A DNA stretch of 7,598 nt from Pseudomonadota bacterium (GTDB taxonomy: Bacteria > Pseudomonadota > Alphaproteobacteria > Acetobacterales > Acetobacteraceae): NCBI GenBank assembly GCA_021784255.1, contig JAJXSZ010000143.1, positions 1 to 7,598 on the forward strand, read 5' to 3'. The position numbers and the translations under genes are program-made. Of this stretch, positions 1 through 6,010 are shown piece by piece. Within the stretch, counting starts at the first letter, position 1; every line of letters begins with the position of its first letter. The notes under the pieces were generated by a model. The model saw only the letters and a program-made list of their open reading frames with translations. It had not been told where the DNA came from and did no database searches.

Positions 1-270
1 GGGCCCGCGGCCGCACCCGCGACGCTCGCGGACGCGGTCGAGCGGCATGTCCAGGACGTGCTCGCCGGGCATCTTGCGAATGGCGGCGCGGGCGCTGCCT
101 GCATCTACGACCTGGTCATCGCGGAGGTGGAGCGCCCGCTGATCCGCCTCACCCTCGCGGCGACCCGCGGCAACCAGATCCGGGCGGCGTCGATGCTCGG
201 GCTCAACCGCAACACGCTGCGCAAGAAGATCCGCGACCTCGCGATCGAGGTTGTGCGGGGGCTCGCCTGA
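1..270 (+). CDS. ntrC: Nitrogen regulation response regulator NtrC, C-terminal part (5' end outside window)
   Basis: The reading frame is open from base 1 to the TGA at 268-270, giving the last 89 residues of a longer protein. The visible part is the Fis-type DNA-binding domain. A 'VERPLI' helix is followed by 'AATRGNQIRAASMLGLNRNTLRKKI', split here as AATRGNQIRAAS and MLGLNRNTLRKKI, the helix-turn-helix typical of NtrC. The receiver and AAA+ domains would lie upstream and cannot be checked. In the family, NtrC is the partner of the kinase NtrB and controls nitrogen-assimilation genes when phosphorylated. Immediate linkage to ntrY and ntrX matches the alphaproteobacterial ntrBC-ntrYX arrangement and separates it from other Fis-domain regulators. 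The ATG at codon 17 of the in-frame GTC/CAG region is not needed as a start: the match to NtrC extends to the window edge. Confidence 0.93.
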   Translation, partial: GPAAAPATLADAVERHVQDVLAGHLANGGAGAACIYDLVIAEVERPLIRLTLAATRGNQIRAASMLGLNRNTLRKKIRDLAIEVVRGLA

Positions 271-2756
271 GCCCGGATCTTCCCCCGGGGCCGGCGGCGG
301 CGCGCGCGGGCAAACGCCGCGGCGTCTCCGGCTGGCTGTCCGGGCGGGGACCGACGGCGGTCCTGGCGGTCGGCGCGCTGCTGCTGGCGGTCGCGACCTT
401 CGTGCTGCTCGCCAAGGGCGTGCCGCGGCCCAACGAAGTGGTGGTGCTGGTGCTGGCCAACGCCATCGTGTTGCTGATGCTGGGCGCGCTGCTCGCCGCC
501 AGCCTCACGCGGATGTGGGTGCAGCGGCGCCGCGGCGCCGCCGGCGCGCGGCTGCATGTGCGGCTGGTGCTGCTGCTGGGCGGCGTTGCCGTGGTGCCGG
601 CGATCGTCGTCGCGGCGCTGTCGGTGAGCTTCTTCGCCTTCGGCATCCGCGCCTGGTTCAACGAGCCGGTGCGCGTCGCCGTCGACGAAAGCCTCGCCGT
701 CGCGCGCGGCTATGTCAACGAGCACGAGCAGAGCATCCGCGGCGACGCCATCGGCATGGCGAGCGACCTGGTCCGCGCCAACCAGTTCATCGCCGGCGAC
801 AACAACGCCTTCGCCCGGTTCCTGGCCGAGCAGACGACGCTGCGCGGGCTTTCCGACGCCGTCATCTTCGACCCCACGACGCGCGACGTGCTGGTCTCGG
901 CCGGGCTGCTCGGCGGCCTCGGCGCGGTGCCGCCGCCGCAATGGGCGATCGACCTCGCCGCCAAGGGGCAGGTCGTGGTGCTGGTCAGCCCGGACTCGAC
1001 GCGGGTGACGGCGGTGATCGAGCTGCCCTCGACGCCGCCGGCGGTGCTGCAGGTCAGCCGCCCGGTCGATCCCACGATCCTGCAGCACCTGCGCCTGACG
1101 CAGGCGGGCGCCTCGGCCTATCAGCGGCTCGACCGCAACCGCGCCAACCTGCAGATCCTGTTCGCGGTGATCTTCGCCGTGGTGTCGCTGCTGGTGCTGT
1201 TCGCTGCAGTCTCGGTGGCGCTGCTGTTCGCCTCGGGCCTGGTGCGCCCGCTCGGCGCGCTGGTCGCCGCCGCGGAGCGGGTGCGCGCCGGCGATCTCGA
1301 CGCGCGCGTCGACGAGCCGCGTGCGGACGACGAGGTCGCGGGCCTGATCCGCGCCTTCAACCGCATGACCGGCCAGCTCGCCGAGCAGCGGCGCGAGCTG
1401 ATGGACGCCTACGGTCAGATCGACACCCGCCGCCGCTTCACCGAGGCGGTGCTCTCGGGCGTCTCGGCCGGCGTCATCGGGCTCGACCGCGCGGGGGTGG
1501 TGGAGCTGCCGAACCGCGCGGCGAGCGCGCTGCTCGGGCGCGACCTGTGGGGGGCGATCGGCAAGCCGGTCGGCGAGGCGGTGCCGGAATTCGGACCGCT
1601 CTTTGCCGAGGTGCGCGCCGCCCCGGAACGGAGCCGCACGGCGCAGCTCGTCGTCGGCCCGGCCGGCTCGCGGCGGACGCTGCTGGTGCGGATCGGTGCC
1701 GAGCACATCGGTGCCGAGCAGATCGGGGGCGAGGCGACCGGGGGCGAGGCGACCGGGGGCGAGGCGACCGATGCGGCGCCGGCCGCCACCGTGACCGGCT
1801 ATGTCGCCACCTTTGACGACATCACCGCGCTGCAGGCGGCGCAGCGCACCGCCGCCTGGGCCGACGTCGCGCGGCGCATCGCGCACGAGATCAAGAATCC
1901 GCTGACGCCGATCCAGCTCGCCGCCGAGCGGCTCAAGCGCCGCTTTGCCCGCGAGATCGAATCCGATCCCGAGACGTTCCGGGCCTGTGCCGACACCATC
2001 GTGCGCCACGTCGGCGACATCCGCCGCATGGTGGACGAGTTCTCCTCCTTCGCGCGCATGCCGCAGCCGGTGATGCGTGCCGAGGATCTCGCCCAGATCG
2101 TGCGCGAGGCATTGGTGCTGCCGCGCGCCGCGCACCCGCAGATTGCCTTCACCGCCAGCCTGCCGCATGAGCCGCTGACGGTGCGCGCCGACCGCCGCCT
2201 GCTTGGCCAGGCGCTGACCAACCTGCTGCAGAACGCGGTCGATGCGATCCTGATGCGCGCCGGCGCCGCGGTGGCGAAGCCGCAGGCGGCCTCGGAGACG
2301 GCTGGAATTGAGCCGGCAGGAGCGGAACCGGCTGGGACGCAACCCGCCGCGACCGAGCCGGCGGCGCAGGAGCCGGGAAGTCTGGGCCGTGTCGAGATCG
2401 TGCTCGAGCAGCGCGGCGAGGCGGCGGTGCTGAGCATCGCCGATGACGGCATCGGCCTGCCCGAGGCCGACCGCGAGCGCCTCACCGAGCCCTATGTCAC
2501 GCACAAGCCCAAGGGCACCGGGCTCGGGCTGGCGATTGTGAAGAAGATCCTGGAGGACCACGGCGCGCAACTCGTGCTGGCGGACCGGCCGGCGCGGGCG
2601 GACTGGCCGGGCGGGGGCGCCCTGGTGACGGCGACGCTGCGCCTCGCCGGCGCGGCGCGGCGTAGGAACGCCGCCCTTGCGACACGCCCGGCGGCATCGC
2701 AGGAAGCTGGCGTGGAATCGGAGAAACTGGTGAGCGTACCCAACCATGGCCGCTGA
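267..2756 (+). CDS. ntrY: Nitrogen regulation sensor histidine kinase NtrY (probable CTG start; first GTG is at 402)
   Basis: NtrY is an inner-membrane sensor kinase that phosphorylates NtrX. Order of parts: basic N-terminus; membrane segments near nt 351-414, 438-500 and 558-640; a periplasmic domain to about 1140; a fourth membrane segment about 1155-1245; HAMP about 1235-1390; PAS about 1430-1830; then the kinase core. The H-box 'RIAHEIKNPLTP' has its phospho-accepting His at 1884-1886. The N-box 'NLLQNAVDAI' has Asn at 2232, the G1 box 'DDGIGLP' starts at 2442, and the G2 box 'GTGLGLAI' starts at 2514. The first canonical start in frame is GTG 402, but that would delete the first membrane segment and the preceding basic stretch. 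CTG 267, overlapping the ntrC stop as CTGA, restores the usual four-segment topology (829 residues). Two low-complexity pentapeptide linkers and a long tail after the ATPase domain are unusual. Family identity is secure; the start is inferred. Confidence 0.92.
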   Translation: MSPDLPPGPAAARAGKRRGVSGWLSGRGPTAVLAVGALLLAVATFVLLAKGVPRPNEVVVLVLANAIVLLMLGALLAASLTRMWVQRRRGAAGARLHVRLVLLLGGVAVVPAIVVAALSVSFFAFGIRAWFNEPVRVAVDESLAVARGYVNEHEQSIRGDAIGMASDLVRANQFIAGDNNAFARFLAEQTTLRGLSDAVIFDPTTRDVLVSAGLLGGLGAVPPPQWAIDLAAKGQVVVLVSPDSTRVTAVIELPSTPPAVLQVSRPVDPTILQHLRLTQAGASAYQRLDRNRANLQILFAVIFAVVSLLVLFAAVSVALLFASGLVRPLGALVAAAERVRAGDLDARVDEPRADDEVAGLIRAFNRMTGQLAEQRRELMDAYGQIDTRRRFTEAVLSGVSAGVIGLDRAGVVELPNRAASALLGRDLWGAIGKPVGEAVPEFGPLFAEVRAAPERSRTAQLVVGPAGSRRTLLVRIGAEHIGAEQIGGEATGGEATGGEATDAAPAATVTGYVATFDDITALQAAQRTAAWADVARRIAHEIKNPLTPIQLAAERLKRRFAREIESDPETFRACADTIVRHVGDIRRMVDEFSSFARMPQPVMRAEDLAQIVREALVLPRAAHPQIAFTASLPHEPLTVRADRRLLGQALTNLLQNAVDAILMRAGAAVAKPQAASETAGIEPAGAEPAGTQPAATEPAAQEPGSLGRVEIVLEQRGEAAVLSIADDGIGLPEADRERLTEPYVTHKPKGTGLGLAIVKKILEDHGAQLVLADRPARADWPGGGALVTATLRLAGAARRRNAALATRPAASQEAGVESEKLVSVPNHGR
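1692..1766 (+). repeat. Five tandem 15-bp units inside ntrY
   Basis: Five consecutive in-frame 15-bp units encode IGAEH, IGAEQ, IGGEA, TGGEA and TGGEA. Units four and five are identical at the DNA level; units one and two differ only in the last base. They lie late in the PAS region, just before the 'VTGYVATFDDIT' strand that leads to the H-box, so they probably lengthen a surface loop. Because the period is a multiple of three, copy-number changes would keep the frame. Confidence 0.9.
2295..2378 (+). repeat. Degenerate 15-bp (pentapeptide) repeat in the ATPase domain of NtrY
   Basis: Codons read as successive pentads ETAGI, EPAGA, EPAGT, QPAAT, EPAAQ and a partial EPG. The Pro/Ala/Glu-rich tract sits between the N-box (about 2220-2249) and the G1 box (about 2442), where kinases tolerate variable loops. 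The DNA units are more diverged than those at 1692-1766, suggesting an older expansion. It is probably a flexible linker with no catalytic role. Confidence 0.75.
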
Positions 2757-4170
2757 AATCCTGATCGTCGACGACGAGCCCGATATCCGCGACCTGGTCG
2801 AGGGCATCCTGCGCGACGAAGGCTACGAGACCCGCCAGGCGCAGAACTCCGACACCGCGCTCGCGGCCTTCCGCCAGCGCCGGCCGGGGCTGGTCATCCT
2901 CGATATCTGGCTGCAGGGCTCGCCGCTCGACGGGCTCGGCATCCTCGAGGCGCTGCACGCGGAGGAGCCGCAGGTGCCGGTGGTGATGATGTCCGGTCAC
3001 GGCACGATCGAGACCGCAGTCACGGCGATCCGCAACGGCGCCTACGATTTCGTCGAGAAGCCGTTCCAGTCCGACCGGCTGCTGTTGGTCATCCAGCGGG
3101 CGCTGGAGGCGGCGCGGCTCGAGCGCGAGAACGCGGAGCTGCGGCTGCGCGCCGGGCCGGAGATGGAGCTCAGCGGCCACAGCCTGGTGCTCAACACGCT
3201 GCGCGCTGCGATCGAGAAAGTCGCACCCACCGGCTCGCGCGTGCTGATCGGTGGCGCCGCGGGGGCCGGCAAGGAAGTCGCCGCGCGGATGATCCATCGC
3301 CTGTCGCGCCGCGCCGACGGCCCGTTCGTCGTGCTCAACTGTGCGACCCTGAGCCCGGTGCGCTTCGAGGAGGAGCTGTTCGGCGTCGAGGGTGGGGCGG
3401 ATGCGATGCGCGAGCCGCGCCATGCCGGCGTGCTGGAGCGCGCGCATGGCGGCACGCTGCTGCTCGACGAGGTCTCCGACATGCCGCTCGAGACCCAGGG
3501 CAAGATCGTGCGCGCGCTGCAGGAGCAGTCCTTCGAGCGCGTCGGCGGCGGGGCGAGGGTGCGCTTCGATGTGCGCGTGCTGGCGACGACGAATCGCGAC
3601 CTGCGGGCGGAGATCGGCAACGGGCGGTTCCGCGAGGACCTGTTCTACCGCCTCGCCGTGGTGCCGCTGCGGGTGCCCTCGCTGCGCGAGCGGCGCGAGG
3701 ACGTGCCGGTGCTGGCGCGCGAGCTGCTGGCGCGCTCGGCCGAGATCTCCGGCATGCCGGCGCGCCAGCTTGCCGAGGACGCGGTGACGGCGCTGCAGGC
3801 CTATGAGTGGCCGGGCAATGTGCGCCAGCTTCGCAATGTCATGGACTGGCTGCTGATCATGGCGCCCGGCGCGCCAACGGAGCCGATCCGCGCCGCCATG
3901 CTGCCGCCGGAAGTCGCTGGGGCGGCGCCGATGCTGGCCTCCTTCGACCCGGCGGCGGACCTCATGGCGCTGCCGTTGCGCGAGGCGCGCGACCTGTTCG
4001 AAACCCAGTATCTGGAGGCGCAGCTGCTGCGCTTCGCCGGCAATATCAGCCGCACCGCGCAGTTCGTCGGCATGGAGCGCAGCGCCCTGCACCGCAAGCT
4101 CAAGCAGCTCGGCGTTGGCGGCGAGGAGCGGGCCGGCGGCGGCGTGCCGCTCTCCGGCGCCCTTCCTTGA
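2746..4170 (+). CDS. ntrX: Nitrogen regulation response regulator NtrX
   Basis: This 474-residue cytoplasmic regulator is the partner of NtrY. The receiver domain spans about residues 3-120, with acidic pocket D9/D10, phospho-acceptor D53 in 'LDIWLQG' (characteristic of NtrX), S83 and K105. The AAA+ domain (about 143-375) has Walker A GGAAGAGK at 169-176, Walker B 'LLLDE' ending at D241-E242, and 'REDLFYRL' at 296-303. The C-terminal Fis-type helix-turn-helix is about 420-457. The GAFTGA loop expected after 'EELFG' in sigma-54 activators is absent. The ATG lies inside the end of ntrY, with an 11-bp overlap, which implies translational coupling; a modest GGTGAG lies 11 bases upstream. In the family NtrYX influences nitrogen metabolism, redox response and envelope functions. 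Identity is confident from domains and context; target genes cannot be read from here. Confidence 0.95.
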   Translation: MAAEILIVDDEPDIRDLVEGILRDEGYETRQAQNSDTALAAFRQRRPGLVILDIWLQGSPLDGLGILEALHAEEPQVPVVMMSGHGTIETAVTAIRNGAYDFVEKPFQSDRLLLVIQRALEAARLERENAELRLRAGPEMELSGHSLVLNTLRAAIEKVAPTGSRVLIGGAAGAGKEVAARMIHRLSRRADGPFVVLNCATLSPVRFEEELFGVEGGADAMREPRHAGVLERAHGGTLLLDEVSDMPLETQGKIVRALQEQSFERVGGGARVRFDVRVLATTNRDLRAEIGNGRFREDLFYRLAVVPLRVPSLRERREDVPVLARELLARSAEISGMPARQLAEDAVTALQAYEWPGNVRQLRNVMDWLLIMAPGAPTEPIRAAMLPPEVAGAAPMLASFDPAADLMALPLREARDLFETQYLEAQLLRFAGNISRTAQFVGMERSALHRKLKQLGVGGEERAGGGVPLSGALP

Positions 4171-4195
4171 CAGAAACCGGAGGGCGGCCTACTCC
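4167..4195 (+). promoter_or_regulatory. Possible promoter for rpmJ
   Basis: A perfect TTGACA at 4167-4172 overlaps the ntrX stop codon. At 17-bp spacing the -10 position is TACTCC (4190-4195), which shares only the TA with the consensus. If used, transcription would start near 4202 and give a leader of roughly 40 bases before rpmJ. A ribosomal protein gene behind a regulator operon would be expected to have its own promoter. The weak -10 keeps this tentative. Confidence 0.3.
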
Positions 4196-4204
4196 GCGCC
4201 CTCC
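4179..4204 (+). terminator. GC-rich hairpin after ntrX, possible terminator
   Basis: GGAGGGCG at 4179-4186 and CGCCCTCC at 4197-4204 form a perfect 8-bp stem with a 10-base loop, starting 8 bases after the ntrX stop. No T-run follows, so it is not a textbook intrinsic terminator. It could reduce read-through from ntrYX into rpmJ or protect the 3' end of the ntrX message. Confidence 0.4.
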
Positions 4205-4243
4205 CCATTGCCTCCGTTCCTTCATACAGACGTTGGATGTGCC

Positions 4244-4369
4244 ATGCGCGTGCGTAACAGCCTGAAATCGGCCAAGGCCCGGGACAAGAACTGCCGCGTC
4301 GTGCGTCGCGGCGGCCGCGTCTACGTGATCAACAAGAAGAACCCGCGGATGAAGGCCCGCCAGGGCTAG
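4244..4369 (+). CDS. rpmJ: 50S ribosomal protein L36 (zinc-independent form)
   Basis: This 41-residue, strongly basic protein is the smallest component of the large ribosomal subunit. The conserved family sequence is plain: 'MRVRNSLKSAKARDKNCR' at the start, 'RGGRVYVINKKNPR' in the middle and 'KARQG' at the end. It has a single cysteine (C17) and none of the other Cys/His ligands of the zinc-ribbon form, so it belongs to the C-minus class (like E. coli YkgO). From general knowledge, this class is usual in Alphaproteobacteria and often the only copy. The ATG at 4244 fits the family length; longer in-frame starts upstream would run through the ntrX end and are not credible. The ribosome-binding site is weak (GGATG about 5 bases upstream). 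The stop codon TAG lies inside the left arm of a palindromic element. Confidence 0.96.
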   Translation: MRVRNSLKSAKARDKNCRVVRRGGRVYVINKKNPRMKARQG

Positions 4370-4417
4370 AGCAAGATCCGACCAGATAGAATCATCTGGT
4401 CCGATCTCCTGCTCTAG
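4366..4417. repeat. Long imperfect palindrome overlapping the rpmJ stop codon
   Basis: Left arm: CTAGAGCA (4366-4373), AGATC (4374-4378), GACCAGAT (4380-4387). Right arm: ATCTGGTC (4394-4401), GATCT (4403-4407), TGCTCTAG (4410-4417). They pair over 21 bp with one C-C mismatch and a two-base CC bulge at 4408-4409, around a six-base loop. The rpmJ TAG (4367-4369) is part of the left arm. The AT-richer composition and CTAG-containing ends resemble dispersed palindromic repeats in alphaproteobacterial intergenic DNA; that likeness is from memory, not a search. In RNA it would form a strong hairpin that could serve as the rpmJ 3' end, although no T-run follows. Confidence 0.85.
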
Positions 4418-4451
4418 GAAACTTGGAATCCCTCTAGGAAACTTGGAATCC
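4412..4451 (+). repeat. Perfect 20-bp tandem duplication
   Basis: The 20 bases at 4412-4431 (beginning CTCTAGGAAAC) are repeated exactly at 4432-4451. The first copy begins inside the right arm of the preceding palindrome. The pair is bounded by TGCTCT (4410-4415) and its complement AGAGCA (4452-4457), the same motif seen at 4368-4373. The two copies are identical, which suggests a recent slippage or recombination event. No gene lies here. Confidence 0.92.
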
Positions 4452-4452
4452 A

Positions 4453-4511
4453 GAGCAATTTATCGCCGGTCTACCCGGGCGGGACAGGCTCAGGCAGACC
4501 GCAGGTTGCTC
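4453..4511 (+). other. Nested inverted repeats upstream of glcD
   Basis: An outer pair GAGCAA (4453-4458) and TTGCTC (4506-4511) encloses an inner pair CGGTCT (4467-4472) and AGACCG (4496-4501). The inner loop is C/G-rich. This may be the far end of the repeat element behind rpmJ, or a structured leader or operator for glcDEF. The rest of the gap, 4512-4576, shows only short GC-rich stems and no clear sigma-70 or sigma-54 promoter. Confidence 0.4.
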
Positions 4512-4576
4512 CAGGCCCTGCTTGCCGGCGACGCCGTTCGCCGTCAGGTTCCTCCGCGGGTGGCGCTCACCCTTCG

Positions 4577-4581
4577 GGAGG
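4577..4581 (+). promoter_or_regulatory. Ribosome binding site of glcD
   Basis: GGAGG within GGGAGGGA is the best Shine-Dalgarno sequence in the window. It lies 4 bases before ATG 4586 and 7 bases before the adjacent in-frame ATG 4589. The spacing slightly favours 4589, which would shorten the protein by one residue. Confidence 0.8.
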
Positions 4582-4585
4582 GACG

Positions 4586-6010
4586 ATGATGCGACAGCCG
4601 CAACCCAAGCCGGACGTGCTCGACCGCCGCGCGGCGATCGTTGCCGGCCTGCGCGCGATCCTGCCTGCCGATGCGGTGATCGCCGAGCCGCTCGAGCTCA
4701 AGCCCTACGAGACCGACGGACTCTCCGCCTACCGCCAGCCGCCGCTCGCGGTCGTGCTGCCGCGCTCGACCGCGGAGGTCGCCGCGGTGCTGCGCCTGCT
4801 CTCGCGCGAGGGGGTGCGCATGGTACCGCGTGGCGCCGGCACCTCGCTCTCGGGCGGCGCGCTGCCGATGGCGGACGCGGTGGTCGTCGGGCTCGCACGC
4901 ATGAACCGCATCCTCGAGATCGACGAGACCGACCGCTTCGCCGTGGTCGAGGCGGGGGTCACCAACCTCGCCATCACCGAGGCGGTGAAGGCGAGGGGCT
5001 TCTTCTATGCGCCCGACCCGTCCTCGCAGCTCGCCTGCATGATCGGCGGCAACGTGGCGATGAACTCGGGCGGCGCGCATTGCCTGCGTTACGGCGTCAC
5101 CGCCAACAACGTGCTTGGCCTGCGTGGCGTCACCGTCGAGGGCGAGGTCGTGACCCTCGGCGGCAAATACCCCGACGCCGAGCCCACCGACTGGCTCGGC
5201 CTCGTCATCGGCAGCGAGGGGCAGCTGCTGGTGGTGACGGAGGTGACCGTGCGCATCCTGCCGCTCGCGGAAGGAGCGCGGGCGATGCTCGCGGGGTTCC
5301 GTGCCAACGAGATCGCCGGCGCCTGCGTCGATGCCATCATCGCCTCGGGGATCATTCCGGTCGCCCTCGAGTTCATGGACCGGCCGGCGATCCACGCCTG
5401 CGAGGCGTTCGCCCATGCTGGCTATCCGCTCGACGCCGAGGCGATGCTGATCATCGAGGTCGAGGGCAGTGCGGCGGAGCAGGACGCGCTGCTGGCGCGC
5501 ATCCGCGCCATCGCCGAACGTTTCGATCCCATCTCGATGCGGGTGTCCCAGACGGCCGAGGAAAGTGCCGCGATCTGGAAAGGGCGCAAGGGCGCGTTCG
5601 GCGCGATCGGGCGGATCTCGCCGGATTATCTGTGCATGGACGGAACGATACCGACCTCGCGGCTGGCCGAGGTGCTGGGCCGGATCCGTCAGATGAGCGC
5701 CGAATACGGGCTCGAGGTCGCCAACATCTTCCACGCCGGCGACGGCAACCTGCATCCGCTCATCATGTTCGACGCCAACGATCCGCAAAGCCAGGGCCGC
5801 GCCGAGGCATTCGGCGCGGACATCCTGCGCCTGTGCGTCGAGGTCGGCGGCTGCCTCACCGGCGAGCATGGCGTCGGCATCGAGAAGCGCGACCTGATGG
5901 GCGAGCAGTTCGCGCCGGAGGAACTGGCATTGCAGCGGCGCATCAAGGGCGCGTTCGACCCGGCCTGGCTGCTCAACCCGGCCAAGGTCTTCCCGCTGGT
6001 CGAGGCATGA
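4586..6010 (+). CDS. glcD: Glycolate oxidase FAD-linked subunit GlcD
   Basis: This is the catalytic flavin subunit of glycolate oxidase (glycolate to glyoxylate, electrons to the respiratory chain). At 474 residues it is somewhat shorter than E. coli GlcD (499). The N-terminal FAD-binding domain (about 50-230) has 'PRGAGTSLSGG' at 81-91 and 'GGNVAMNSGGAHCLRYG' further on. The C-terminal FAD-oxidase domain has 'HAGDGNLHPL' from H383 and 'GEHGVGIEKR' at 426-435. By analogy with D-2-hydroxyglutarate dehydrogenase, H383, H390 and E427 are likely metal ligands and H428 the likely catalytic base. On its own this fold could be a D-lactate or D-2-hydroxyglutarate dehydrogenase. The glcE and glcF partners directly downstream decide for glycolate oxidase. 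It overlaps glcE by 4 bp (ATGA). ATG 4589 is an equally possible start. Confidence 0.93.
   Translation: MMRQPQPKPDVLDRRAAIVAGLRAILPADAVIAEPLELKPYETDGLSAYRQPPLAVVLPRSTAEVAAVLRLLSREGVRMVPRGAGTSLSGGALPMADAVVVGLARMNRILEIDETDRFAVVEAGVTNLAITEAVKARGFFYAPDPSSQLACMIGGNVAMNSGGAHCLRYGVTANNVLGLRGVTVEGEVVTLGGKYPDAEPTDWLGLVIGSEGQLLVVTEVTVRILPLAEGARAMLAGFRANEIAGACVDAIIASGIIPVALEFMDRPAIHACEAFAHAGYPLDAEAMLIIEVEGSAAEQDALLARIRAIAERFDPISMRVSQTAEESAAIWKGRKGAFGAIGRISPDYLCMDGTIPTSRLAEVLGRIRQMSAEYGLEVANIFHAGDGNLHPLIMFDANDPQSQGRAEAFGADILRLCVEVGGCLTGEHGVGIEKRDLMGEQFAPEELALQRRIKGAFDPAWLLNPAKVFPLVEA

Noticed and set aside
105..2807. 900-codon open frame on the - strand opposite ntrC-ntrY
   Set aside because: Arg/His/Gln-rich translation with no domain resemblance. 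It mirrors codon bias of a GC-rich gene, and ntrY on the + strand has full kinase motifs.
2497..4092. 531-codon open frame on the - strand opposite ntrX
   Set aside because: Low-complexity Arg/Gln/His composition and complete overlap with a confidently identified NtrX; a shadow frame.
4115..4243. N-terminal extension of rpmJ (84-residue version)
   Set aside because: L36 is about 37-41 residues, and the extension runs through the ntrX 3' end in another frame. The ATG at 4244 matches the conserved N-terminus.
4366..4451. CRISPR array or insertion sequence
   Set aside because: The duplicated 20-mers are directly adjacent with no spacers, there are only two, and no transposase reading frame is present.
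4504..4526. Possible sigma-54 promoter (GG...TTGC) upstream of glcD
   Set aside because: GG at 4514-4515 and GC at 4524-4525 are separated by 8 bases rather than the required 10, and other GG positions do not pair with a GC.
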